Shown here one piece after another: positions 1-9,480 of a stretch of 63,176 bases of DNA (positions are counted from its first letter, which is position 1; each line of letters begins with the position of its first letter). The translations under genes and the position numbers were made by a program. The DNA comes from Jaenimonas drosophilae (lineage: Eukaryota; Euglenozoa; Kinetoplastea; Trypanosomatida; Trypanosomatidae). Where the stretch lies: positions 1-63,176 of the forward strand of contig JASAON010001574.1 in assembly GCA_030849065.1 (NCBI GenBank), read 5' to 3'. The notes below the pieces were generated by a model that was not told the origin of the DNA, did no database searches, and was given only the letters and a program-made list of their open reading frames with translations.

Positions 1-119
1 CAGATGCCTTCCCCACGCCCACCTGTTAGTGTCTTGACCCATCCGCCGCCGCCGATTCCCCGCCTTTGGGGACTATGGGTCGCAGTTCTTGTAGAGAGCT
101 CCTGATTCGTTGCACACCC

Positions 120-740
120 CTGCTGTGCTACGTACTTCATTATTGCGATGAAATGATCATACAAGTTTATTTGTTGGTGATGGTCGCGATGTGCAGAAGG
201 GGCTTTGCGCGCCAGGGTGCGGTTTGATGGAATGGTGTTTGGACCGTTTGGTGCGGAATGTGCTCGGATTGCGGAGACCAACACTAGCACCTGTGTGGTC
301 GCTGCTGGCGCAACAACCATTGCGGTATGGTCTTTCACTCATGACATCACCACAACGACGCCACTTCGAGCACCGCTTGCAACACCAAAAACCCATACAT
401 AGTGATCAGCCCCTCATACCAAGCAGTGGTGGATGATGGACGCACACGACATATCCTTGTTTACCGTTGTTGGAGCAGCCTGCGTGAACTCGTCAGAGTC
501 ATCTTCGATGGAATTCTCTCATTCCATCGCAAGCAGTAGTGGCAGTTCTTTCGAAACCATTGTGCCTACGTGGTCCCCACCCCAGCTCATCGTAGTGTGG
601 TAGCAGCACTTCCCACTCAGCCACGGCAGGTATCCTTGATCATCCTACTGAACGCATTGGCTTGTGCGACGGCGTCTTTGCTTAAAATCGTGTTGCTTCT
701 ACACCTGTGGAAGCATGATATCTTTACAGTGTCTGACTGT
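120..740 (+). pseudogene. Relic of receptor-type adenylate-cyclase-like gene (copy A)
   Basis: This is a degraded remnant with no open frame longer than about 80 codons. Nucleotides 121-157 align with about 3435-3470 of copy B: both read ACCCCTGCTG followed by a codon series for F-I-(I/V)-A-M. Nucleotides 190-260 align with about 3510-3575: a QKGLCA-like stretch, then after a frame shift RVRFDGMVFGPF, against TVHVGGMTFGPF in copy B. A Thr/Pro-rich linker (about 340-420) and a hydrophobic stretch (about 635-705) sit where copy B has its linker and transmembrane segment. What remains is the membrane-proximal end of the ectodomain and perhaps the TM region, broken by frameshifts and stops. The homology is seen by eye; the boundaries are approximate. 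Confidence 0.55.
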
Positions 741-2026
741 GGAGTCTATGAGCGATGATGTGTGTGATGTCCTTCAACGTGCTCCTCTGGACCGTCCGTC
801 GTGCTGCGTTGTTGGAGTGTCGTCACGGTTCACTTCCTGGCCAAGTGACAAATATCCGCCCCGATCTCAGTGTTGCTGCATTGCATTCGTCAGCGAAGAA
901 ACCTCATCTCTTTTTTCAGAGGCAGGCGTGCCGATTCTGTGATGGTGCAGAGAATTTTGCACGCTCCAATGGGTCTGACCTTCTTGATGAAAAGCCGCAC
1001 CAGCGTACCACTGTGAATTGCTTCGAGATGCATCAGCTCACTAGTGGTTGCCACGTATGCGAAAAGCGGTGAATCTGATCCGAGATCTCAGCTTCTTCTC
1101 TAGCGTTTGTTCTTGTCAATGCTATTGTTGTGTGCACCTTCATGAGCCATGTTGTCCTGTGCATGGCCAGCTGTTGTGTCACTCATGGATACACCCATAG
1201 CTGCCTTAATTGCTACACCGAGTGTCATGACACACAGGAATGGTCGTGACTGATGATCTTTTTCCGTCATGACGTGCGTTGTTGCTTCCTTCATACATTT
1301 GTCTTTTGTTTTGTTTTTCTCGCGCTTTAGGTATTCCCCGTCGAAGCTTCGTCACTGCAGCTGCGTTGGCATCGTTCGCGGATTACCGAAGATTTGCACT
1401 ATGAATAAGTGGGTGGGTACAGATTCATCATTGATTTCACTCGTCAACTTGCCTTGCCGTCACTGGAATCTCGTAGCGGCTTAGTTTCCACCCAACCACA
1501 ACCCTGCATTAGTGCATTGGCTACTTTGCAACTTTCATTCTCCTCATTTTTTTTTCTTGTGATTATTTCTGTGGCTGACACTTCATGCTGTCAGTCGCAT
1601 TCCCACCATCTATTACCATATAACTTCTGTACTGAGTCAGCTGTCGTGCTGGTTCTAAATGTTCGTGTTATGACCCCGTCTGGCACAGGACAATGCCCTT
1701 GGAGTAGCCACAACGAACCTAATTAGTTTTTTTTATTTATCCCCCCTCGACAAGTTAGCTCCTCACAGCAGCTCCTTCTTTACAACCGAATTCAAATCAA
1801 AAACAACGTGCTGTGTATCTGCCATGCAATTTTTTTCTTTTCCGATCTTCACTGTCTCAAGACAAGTTAGTCATGTTCCATTCATATTTCGTATTCCCTG
1901 AAATAGCTACTTCCAACTCTCCTGCTCCTCCACATTCTGCATCCACATGGCGCTGAAACGACTTTCGCAGATGTTGATACCGATGATTGGCAAGTTTCTA
2001 CTCTACTATCGGAACGACCATGATTT
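741..2026. other. Intergenic or decayed sequence with no supported gene
   Basis: No convincing reading frame was found on either strand; the longest open frames are about 105 codons and of random composition. The stretch lies between two receptor-cyclase-like copies and may be the eroded C-terminal half of copy A plus the 5' region of copy B, but I could not align it. T-rich runs lie near 1547-1560 and 1726-1740. Confidence 0.5.
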
Positions 2027-5000
2027 TTGACTGACTACATAACACTTCAAGAGTACAGAAGTACAGCATCTTCCACAACTGTGTTACCACCATCGAACAT
2101 GATCACTGCCTCACCTGCTCCTGGAATTATGGCCAGGGAATATCAAGCTGCAAAGGTTTTTGCAACTCAAGCGAGCAGCACCATTTCCACCGTCACGACA
2201 AATACGGAGAAGAACTTTATCATGGCTGGGTGGACCGCTAGCTGAGCAGTGATGCAAGCGCTGAACAAGTACTCAGGCACAACTCTTGGGGCGAAGGCAA
2301 GCCTCTACAACACATTAGCCTCAGCTCAATCCATGTTCCTCGTGTCGGACTTGCTTTTTGGTACCACGGGGGGGGTAGTGTGAAGAGTAGTGCTCAATCG
2401 CAGGGAGCCATCGCATCCTGCCGCTGGGCGGGAAACAATGTGTGGTTTCATACCCTTGTTAAAACAGGAAGCACCTACGATTCCAAGCCCGTTCTCGGAG
2501 CGTTGTATCAATATGCACTTGGCGCTTGTGCCAACCTCAGAGGCAACCCTTCACCAGTGCAGTTTTCTCTTCCCCGAACAATTCACGTGGTTGGTTTCAG
2601 TCCATCAGACAACGGCATGGTTTCATCCACGTGCAGTCAAACAGTTTCTGCCATTGAGACAGGTGCCAACACAAGCCTCTTTTGGCACCACTCAAGCCAT
2701 GCGGACCGCGGTTACTGCCTCCCAACAAGCATGAGCTCTGCCAGCTCTGACTGGAGCACACACCAGAAAACCTACGCCACGACGTCGTTGATGGGTGTGA
2801 TACCGGATGCTATAGTGACAAGTCCACCTAGCACACTGATTCTGGACTTCATGCCGGAAACCACGCAGCTCCATGTGTCCAAGGCCAACTTTGTGTACCT
2901 CTTCCCCACTCTCGAGCAGGAGCTGTATGTGCTTGCGTCGTACCTAAGCGGCGTGGTGACTTCCACATCGGTTGTATGTGCCGTGGTGAGCTCCTCGACC
3001 TACTCGGATGATATCACCACTCTGCTAAAGAAGACGTTGACGACCTTTGGTATTACGCCATCCTCTGGGAATGTGAATCAGCCCACTGGTGCCCTGANCA
3101 GCCCACTGGAGCTCTGAGCTCGAGTATCTCCGCATCGTGCACGCACACATTTGTGATTGGAGCTGCGAGCACGGATGCTGCGGGGATTCTTGGTGTGATG
3201 CAGCAGCAGAGTACTTCCATTGTGCTCATGTCCTTTGAAGACCTGACGAAGCAGTACGCCGCTTTTGCCTCTGCCTTTGCCAGTGCTGGCACAGCTGTGA
3301 CGAACCGGCTTGTGTTTGCTACGAACCTGCCAATGTGGACTGGCAACACCATGTCTTCTGGCACGTTGAGTAGTGCATCTGCACTGAGTACGGTTGGTGA
3401 GTTTGTGGAAACGTTGTCCCCTGCAGCCCAAACCCCTGCTGCGGCACGTGCTTTTATTGTGGCGATGCTGTACGACCAGCTTACCATTGGGACCAGCTGG
3501 GGCCAACCGAACATGCAGAACGCACTGTACGGCAACAGGACCGTGCATGTGGGTGGCATGACCTTTGGACCATTCAAGGTGACATGGGGGACGGAAAGCT
3601 TAATCAACTATGGAGCATGTGACATTTCTGTCATGTCCTATTCGAGGGTTGTGGATCCTTCCACACCACCTCTGTCACAGCCAACAAACCCATCACTTGT
3701 GTACTCAGCGAGTACCTCCACTGCCGTTGTGGCAGCTGCTGTGGATGCTTCGGAACAGAGCTGCGTGGAGTTACAGCAATCGTCCAGCTTGTCTGGGTAC
3801 GTCCCCCCTCCCACGACACCACAGCCTGGTGAGAGCACGACAACACGAACCACGACAACCAGCACCCCTGCCACTAACTCTGCAGGCCACTCGTCGTCTG
3901 CGGTTGACCAGAAGCTGAAGGACTTTCTGTCTGCCTTGGTTGTGTTACTTGTGGTGCTTGTGTTGTATATCTTGCTGCTACTGTTGTTGCGCTTCGGCGT
4001 GCTCCAGGCTGTGTGGGACTGCCTTGTGTCACTGCCGTGTTGCCGCTGTTGTCGCGATGAGTCGGATGAAAATGCAGTGCGGGATGCAGGCAAGGTGCGT
4101 GCTGCCATTGACGAGGAGCTGAGGGAGGACCGCAGGCTGGAGTATGAGGCACTGGACATCAGCCCGCCGTCCGAGAGTGTGTCATTGGAGCTGACGGTTG
4201 TATTTTTGGAGGTTGAGCAGTGGAGGTCACTGTGGGCACGTCAGCCGGAGGTTATGTCGCGTGTAGAGCGGCACTATCAGCGCTGTGTTCGCCGTGCTGC
4301 TCTGAAGCACCAAGTGTATGGGATGCCGCCATGTGAAGGTTTGTGGGTGTTTGTGTGCCCCTCATCTGACGTTGGTGTGAAGTTTGCCCAGAGTGTTGTG
4401 AAGGATGTGTCCAAGTGTAACCGTTCGGATGGCTCTGTTGTGAGTGGAGAGTACTCTCGGCTTGGGTGTGGGAACAGCGCTGTGAAGGGACTTCGTTTGC
4501 TGGTTGCGGTGCACAGAGGAGCAGCAACACGTTATGCAGGTGCTTCGGGAAGGCCGTGCTATCGCGGAGCTGCCGTGAGTGGTGCTGTGGGTGCTGCTTA
4601 TGCCGCTGGAGCTGCTGGGTTGGTTGTGCTGACTGCGAGTGCCTTGACGGACTCCGGGTTGTCAGCTGAGTCGAAGGAGGTGCAGTCTGTTGCTGCACAG
4701 CCGGACAAGCAACAGTACGTGGAGGAGGCGCTCTACGCTCTCTCTGTCGTTCATTCTTCGGGCCCACGCCCTTTTAGACGTTCCTCCGAGAATGAGGAAG
4801 TGGACGAGGTGAAGTCTACGGTATTCTTTGTGGATGCCGCGTCACGGAGTGGTGATGGTGGATTGCAGCCGTGGTGTGTGAAGCGGTTTGAGGCACACTA
4901 CGAGACCATCCCTGAGCAGGAGCGGATAGCGGACCTCCGGTGCCTTGCGGAGCTCTTCACGCTGTCTGGGGCATTGTCCGAGACCCGTGGTGGTCCTGCC

Positions 5001-5291
5001 GACTACAACGTCCTCCTTCAGTCTGTGAGTGGTCAAGTGGCCTCCATGATGGAGTGCCGCCATGGCTTCACACGAGCTGCCACGCACCCTCCACCACCTG
5101 AGGGACATTCGAAAGGTACGCCAATACCCATGGTGTCTAGTAGAGCAGCACGTGAAGAAGGTGTTGGTTTTCTTGAACGCACGAGGCCCCAAACCAGTGT
5201 GGCTGCCGGTGACAGACGAACGTATCGCCGCCGCTCTGAACATCGTCATCATTCGTATGTGGACGATGATATGGATAGTGCGGAAGATTAG
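2027..5291 (+). pseudogene. Receptor-type adenylate-cyclase-like membrane protein (copy B), interrupted
   Basis: The architecture is an extracellular ligand-binding-like domain (about 2030-3660), a Thr/Pro-rich stalk (3660-3900), one hydrophobic TM segment (about 3920-4005, Leu/Val-rich), a Cys-rich juxtamembrane stretch, then a divergent class III nucleotide-cyclase-like domain (about 4180-4650) and an acidic tail ending in a stop at 5289-5291. Kinetoplastid receptor cyclases have this layout, with the cyclase domain in the cytosol. Three interruptions are visible: an in-frame TGA at 2243-2245, a run of eight G at 2368-2375 that changes frame (nine would keep it open), and an N at 3098 flanked by a 19-nt imperfect direct repeat. 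Both metal-binding aspartates of the cyclase appear to be Glu. No ATG start or signal peptide is visible. It is either a decaying gene or an intact gene with assembly errors. Confidence 0.6.
3080..3117 (+). repeat. 19-nt imperfect direct repeat around an N (probable assembly join)
   Basis: The segment CAGCCCACTGGTGCCCTGA is followed by N and then by CAGCCCACTGGAGCTCTGA, differing at two positions. Collapsing the two copies and the N removes 20 nt and puts the upstream frame (ending at 3117) exactly in phase with the downstream frame (open through 5291). This points to two overlapping contig ends joined without merging. Confidence 0.75.
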
Positions 5292-6239
5292 ATTGGTTGT
5301 GTTCATGATGGCGCGTCAAAGTTCCAGATATTCGTCATGATGTTGTGCGTGGGAGATAAGGTTGCTTCTATTTGTCTTTGAAAATGCAGTGTGGAGAGTT
5401 TTGGCTTGTGATGGAACTGCTGTGACCGATTTTTGTTTTGGCTATTTCAACGTCGTGATGACATGTGTGAGAGATGTTCATGTGCATTGGATGTGTCTGT
5501 ACGTGGAAAATCAAGTGAGTGGTTGATTGAGGTTTCGGAAATTCTTTTTATCTATTTTTATCTGCGGTGAGTTTGTTCACTAGTACGGTGAATAATGCAC
5601 TTTGAGTTGCTGAGGTGCTTTCGATGCTTCTGCTGTTGCTGAGATGCTGCAACTCCAATGTGCGAGAGAGTACCGTTGTGCCATTGTGCTGGCTGTAGAA
5701 CTACTATTTGTTTTTGTTTGAGCAGTGGCTGCATTGGTTCAACGTATATACATTATTGATGTCACCTAGCTCATTTTTTTTGTTACAGTGGATTCCAAGC
5801 CATTCCATTAGCAGATCTGATATGGATTCTGCACACGTACTGTTGTTGTAGTACTGTAGTAGGTGCTGGTGTTGGATAGACTATGTACTATACTCTGTTT
5901 CATTTTGTTGCTTCTTCACTCCACGATAAGGAAGGGAACCGTTTCGTGGTTGCATGCCGCAAGTTTTCTACACATTCAGGATCGTACATTTTTACTTCCT
6001 CTCGTTAAAAAGAGTTTATCTGCTGAGAGTAGATTGAGGTCATTGACTTCACTACCAGCATGCATCTGACTTACCAACTTCCCCGCTTGGGAGAATAACA
6101 GCGAACGTTCCCAGAGAATATTGGAGCCGATAGCTCGTCACGACAGCTTCATCTACCGCCTTATGTGCATCTGAATACCACATACTGGACACCCTTTGCC
6201 TCACGAAAGCAACCTTTTCCATGACACGTACTGTTGTTC
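5292..6239. other. Intergenic region with no supported gene
   Basis: T- and G-rich sequence follows copy B. No open frame of convincing composition is seen. It presumably holds the 3' region of copy B and the eroded 5' part of copy C. Confidence 0.5.
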
Positions 6240-6681
6240 CTGTGTTTCTTTTCATGTGCTTTTTCGCAAGAGGTCCACAGTAGCCCAAAGCATCATTTCA
6301 TTCGCCAACAAAGCAACTTCACATTTTCCTGATCCTTACAAATTCCGCATTGGCATGCCACTGCCTCAGTCTTCACTGGTGCCAGGGTTCTTCACTAGAC
6401 AGTTGCAACTGCATGCCAGCTGATGTGTTCTCCTGGTGGGCCGTCAGTTCGCTGTTCATGCGGCAAGTGCTTCTATGGCTGCATTTTACACTACTGGAGC
6501 GGCCGACACGCTCTTCATTGTACACACTGGGTTTATCTGCACCACTGGCCAACAACGTCCCCCGTGACCTACACCTCACTGAACGTCTTGACGAACGTAT
6601 CGCTGTCACCCCGAACATCATCATCATCATTCGTATTTGGAAAATGATGTGGAGGAGGGTGTTGCGGAAGAGATGTTGTGA
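6240..6681 (+). pseudogene. Relic of receptor-cyclase-like gene, C-terminal part (copy C)
   Basis: Two parts match copy B at protein level. Around 6424-6530 one frame reads GRQF..HAASASMAAFYTTGAAD, matching GRPCYRGAAVSGAVGAAY..GAAG of the cyclase domain of copy B. At 6592-6681 the frame reads RTYRCHPEHHHHHSYLEND and then an acidic tail to a TGA stop, against RTYRRRSEHRHHSYVDDD and an acidic tail in copy B. An upstream piece near 6335-6365 shares a Y..GMP motif. About 500 nt present in copy B between the two matching parts are missing, and stops interrupt the frame, so this is a deleted, non-functional paralogue. Confidence 0.6.
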
Positions 6682-7282
6682 TCTGAGTTCAGTTGTGGGA
6701 AATCTGTTTGTTTAGTTTGCTTACTCGGTTGTTTTTCTCGTGTTGTGAAAGGTAGATAGTGAGGTTTGCTGTGTACTCTCGGTGATAGCGAAGATCGTTA
6801 TTTCTATTGTTCTCTCTTGAGGGGTTGGTTTTTTTCTTTTTACTGGTGGGATACACCAAATCCATGAGCGCAGGAGAGTTCCCTTGCCTCACTGTGCGCG
6901 CTGCAGATGCGTTCTTTTTTTGCACACCGATACACTGTGCTTAACGGTCGCATATTCATTGCCAGGTTCACTTTAATCGCCATCCCCGGGAGGTTGCGCT
7001 GCATCCGATCGATGTGGATGCGCGCCGTTCCGTTTTTGTCTCATGCTTCGCCCGAATCGATTTCGCCTTTGTGGGGTTGGCGCGGGGGGCTTTGGGGTTG
7101 GCGGCCCTCCAGGGGGCGGGTGTTTTTCCCACGCCCCCTTCCCGGGGGGGGGGGTGTCTATTGAGCGCGGGGGAATGGGGGTTTGCTTATCTTCGGCCGC
7201 CTGGAAAAATCTTCAACCATTGGTGTGGCAGGTTGCGCCGGGTCACTTCAGTGTTTCGAGGCGGGGGGGGGGGGGCAAGTCG
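6682..7282. other. Convergent strand-switch region, GC- and G-run-rich
   Basis: This region separates the plus-strand receptor-cyclase array from the long minus-strand gene unit, so transcription from both sides converges here. The left half is AT-rich with no gene. The right half (about 7060-7282) is rich in G runs on the plus strand, including 11 G at 7144-7154 and 13 G at 7263-7275. In kinetoplastids convergent strand switches are usually transcription-termination zones; that role is inferred from position only. I saw no tRNA-like A/B box pair. Confidence 0.6.
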
Positions 7283-8215
7283 TTATGTTGATGCGCCGGT
7301 CCATGGCGCGTTTGGCACGTAGATTGGCCCCTCCTCCTGCGCGGCGTGTGCCGCGAGGTACTCGCTCGCCTCCGTCTTGTTCCCCCGCTCTGCCCGCACC
7401 GCCCGTGGCCCTTCTTGGCTCTCCTCGAAGAAGCGAAACTGCGCAGCTCGCGTGGCCTCCTCTCGCTCCTCCATGGCGAGGCGGGCGGCCCTCTCCGCCG
7501 CTGACCCGCCGGCGGCGAAGGCCTCGGCCCTCTCGCGCTCCTCGGGAAAGACGGGCAGCTCATCGAGAAAGCGCAGGGATGGGAGGGCGTGGATGAGTAC
7601 CTTGCGGTAGGCTGGGATGCTGCGAATGAAGCTATTGCCGGTGCAGATGCATGTGCGCAGACTAGGGGTGGCCTCCAGAGCCGGGAGGGCGTCCTCGACC
7701 CTCTCCAGCTTGTTGAAGGATACATCGAGCGACATGAGCGCGCTCATGTGCGTTAATGTGGGAATCTTGAGTTGCTCGAGGTAGTTGTGGGAGGCGAGTA
7801 GGGTCTCGAGGTATGGGGTGTTGTGGGCCACCCCATCCAGGTTGCGGATGTGGTTGTGCGCAATGTCCAGTTGGCGGAGGGAGGGCAGTGGGGGCAGGGA
7901 ATCACACGACGCCAGGACGTTGTGTGCGAGGAAGAGCGAGTGCAGGCAGACGAGTGGGTGGAGGGCGGAGAGGTCCGAGATGAAGTTGTGTGTCAGGTAC
8001 AGCACCGTACAGCCAGTGTAGGTGTGGATGGCGGGGCTCAGACTGGCAAGATTGAGGTGGTGCAGGTAGAGCTTGGCGTTGAGCTCTGGCGTGGTGTAGC
8101 CTTGGTGCAGCCTACACTGACGAAGAATCAGCTCGGGGGTGAGCTCCTGCGGCTTATCCGATGGCGTCGGCGATGTTGAGGTTGTGACGGCATTGGGTGC
8201 GGGCGCATCCATCAT
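7283..8215 (-). CDS. DNAAF1: Dynein axonemal assembly factor 1 homologue (LRR protein, ODA7/LRRC50)
   Basis: This 310-residue leucine-rich-repeat protein begins at a clear ATG (MMD). Residues 28-60 resemble the N-terminal helix of the LRRC50/ODA7 family (LCR..G.YTTPELN..LYLH). Five to six LRRs span about 68-195. An LRR cap follows with the diagnostic string FLDELPVFPEERERAEAF at 216-233, where human DNAAF1 has a YLDDRPVFPK-type sequence followed by AEAW. The C-terminus is short and charged, so the protein is far shorter than the vertebrate one and close to the conserved core. DNAAF1 acts in the cytoplasm in preassembly of outer and inner dynein arms. It is the last gene of the minus-strand unit; its stop lies 8 nt from a 13-G run at the strand switch. 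Confidence 0.85.
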   Translation of the reverse strand: MMDAPAPNAVTTSTSPTPSDKPQELTPELILRQCRLHQGYTTPELNAKLYLHHLNLASLSPAIHTYTGCTVLYLTHNFISDLSALHPLVCLHSLFLAHNVLASCDSLPPLPSLRQLDIAHNHIRNLDGVAHNTPYLETLLASHNYLEQLKIPTLTHMSALMSLDVSFNKLERVEDALPALEATPSLRTCICTGNSFIRSIPAYRKVLIHALPSLRFLDELPVFPEERERAEAFAAGGSAAERAARLAMEEREEATRAAQFRFFEESQEGPRAVRAERGNKTEASEYLAAHAAQEEGPIYVPNAPWTGAST

Positions 8216-8515
8216 TCATGGACCTTATATCCTTGGGTGTGGCGAGTAGGAGGTTGGTTGGTGCAGCCAACTGATCCACGCACAACACCATAACAGTGAA
8301 GCAATCAATGAAAAAAAGAAGGAAGCAAACATGAAGAACGACTTGGATGGATGACTGCTGCACACGTGCGTGAGTTGGCACAGTGCCATAAACACACATA
8401 TATAATAATAATAGGAAGAAGATTTGGAGTGTTGTTGTTGTGTTTCTTAATCGCGATTATAGAGATCGTCAAGGGCAAGAGAGCGGATGTGGCATCATAA
8501 GTGGTGGTGGTGCTA

Positions 8516-9262
8516 CTACTTCTTCTTTGGCGTTGCCGTGCCTGTCTTGGACGTGGCTGCCGTGTGCGGCCGCAGCTGCTGAAGAATGTGTTCCCGACGA
8601 ACTTGAATGGCCTGCGTGGCCTTGTCGGCCAGCTCAGCCATAGTGGTCAGCTCGCACATGCCGCGATGAGAGAGGTACGTCGTGGTGCCGGCGTTGAGTG
8701 CGGTGCATACGCGCACCACAACCTGCGCGCTCTTTTCCTCTTCGGCGAGGAGGTCAACGGCGATGGAGCCATCGGCGAGGAGGCCCGCACTGCTGGCGGA
8801 GAAGCAATCGTACATCTCAATGCCACCAACTGCGAGGGCGGCGGACATGGCGGTGCTGGCGGCGTCCAGCACGGCACCATCTGCATCGCTGTTAATCTCC
8901 ACAATCACCTCCACCAACAACTGCGGCATCTTGTCGAGCATCACGAGCTGCTCCGCCACACCTTCCAAGGCCAGAGCCAAATCCCGTTCCGCTGAGCCGT
9001 CGCCCGCGTCGCTCGTGCCCGTTGTGATGGCCGCCGCCCCGGTCGAGGCGCGCACAACGGTGCAGCTCACGCGCCCTCGTTGGCCGCGGTATTCGTGGAT
9101 GAGCTGCTGTGGTGGTCGTACAGCGCAAATCACTCGTGTTCTGCCCACTTCCACGCAGGCGCTGCTGTGACAGTGGCCAAGGATGGAGGTCGCAACGTGG
9201 AGCGGGCGAACTGCTCGGGTGGTGGTGGGGCTGCCAGAGGTGGCCATGTTGGTGGGCCTCAT
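8516..9262 (-). CDS. Exosome RNase-PH-like subunit (RRP41/MTR3 type)
   Basis: This 248-residue protein has one RNase PH fold. Near the N-terminus SACVEVGRTRVICAVRPP matches the family's (S/A)..VE.G.T.V.CAV motif. The block DGAVLDAASTAMSAAL..GIEMYD matches the second conserved segment (DG....A.I.AA..AL.DAG..M.D) of RRP41, RRP46 and MTR3, and the EMYD is MTR3-like. Such proteins form the six-membered ring of the RNA exosome, which processes and degrades RNA and is catalytically inert in most eukaryotes. Trypanosomes have six RNase PH subunits and I cannot say which this one is. The C-terminus is a Thr/Lys-rich tail. The start is ATG; a second Met at residue 6 is possible. Confidence 0.75.
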   Translation of the reverse strand: MRPTNMATSGSPTTTRAVRPLHVATSILGHCHSSACVEVGRTRVICAVRPPQQLIHEYRGQRGRVSCTVVRASTGAAAITTGTSDAGDGSAERDLALALEGVAEQLVMLDKMPQLLVEVIVEINSDADGAVLDAASTAMSAALAVGGIEMYDCFSASSAGLLADGSIAVDLLAEEEKSAQVVVRVCTALNAGTTTYLSHRGMCELTTMAELADKATQAIQVRREHILQQLRPHTAATSKTGTATPKKK

Positions 9263-9480
9263 GCAATACAGCCGTTGTGCTACTAGCCACTACTACACGT
9301 AGAGACAAGGAAGAAGAAGAGGAACACACTATCGTCACGGCAAGACACAACGTGGGTGAGGATGATGGTGATATACGTACACGTACATGTGTGTGTGTGT
9401 GTGTTGGTGGTGGTGGTGGTGGGGGGGGGAGGGGGTTAACCCATAATCAGCAACGACGGTATGAATCCGTGAGTGGCGCA
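9263..9480. repeat. Short intergenic region with GT/GGT repeats and a G-run
   Basis: The 218-nt spacer between VPS8 and the exosome subunit carries a GT run (about 9387-9404), a GGT run and a 9-G tract near 9421-9429. On the minus strand these are AC and C runs. It would hold the 3' UTR of the exosome gene and the splice acceptor and polyadenylation region for its neighbours. Confidence 0.5.

Noticed and set aside
5062..5340. A 92-codon plus-strand frame overlapping the C-terminus of copy B, with protein-like sequence.
   Set aside because: Copy C keeps the other frame (RTYR...acidic tail to a stop), so this one is a shadow produced by the same DNA.
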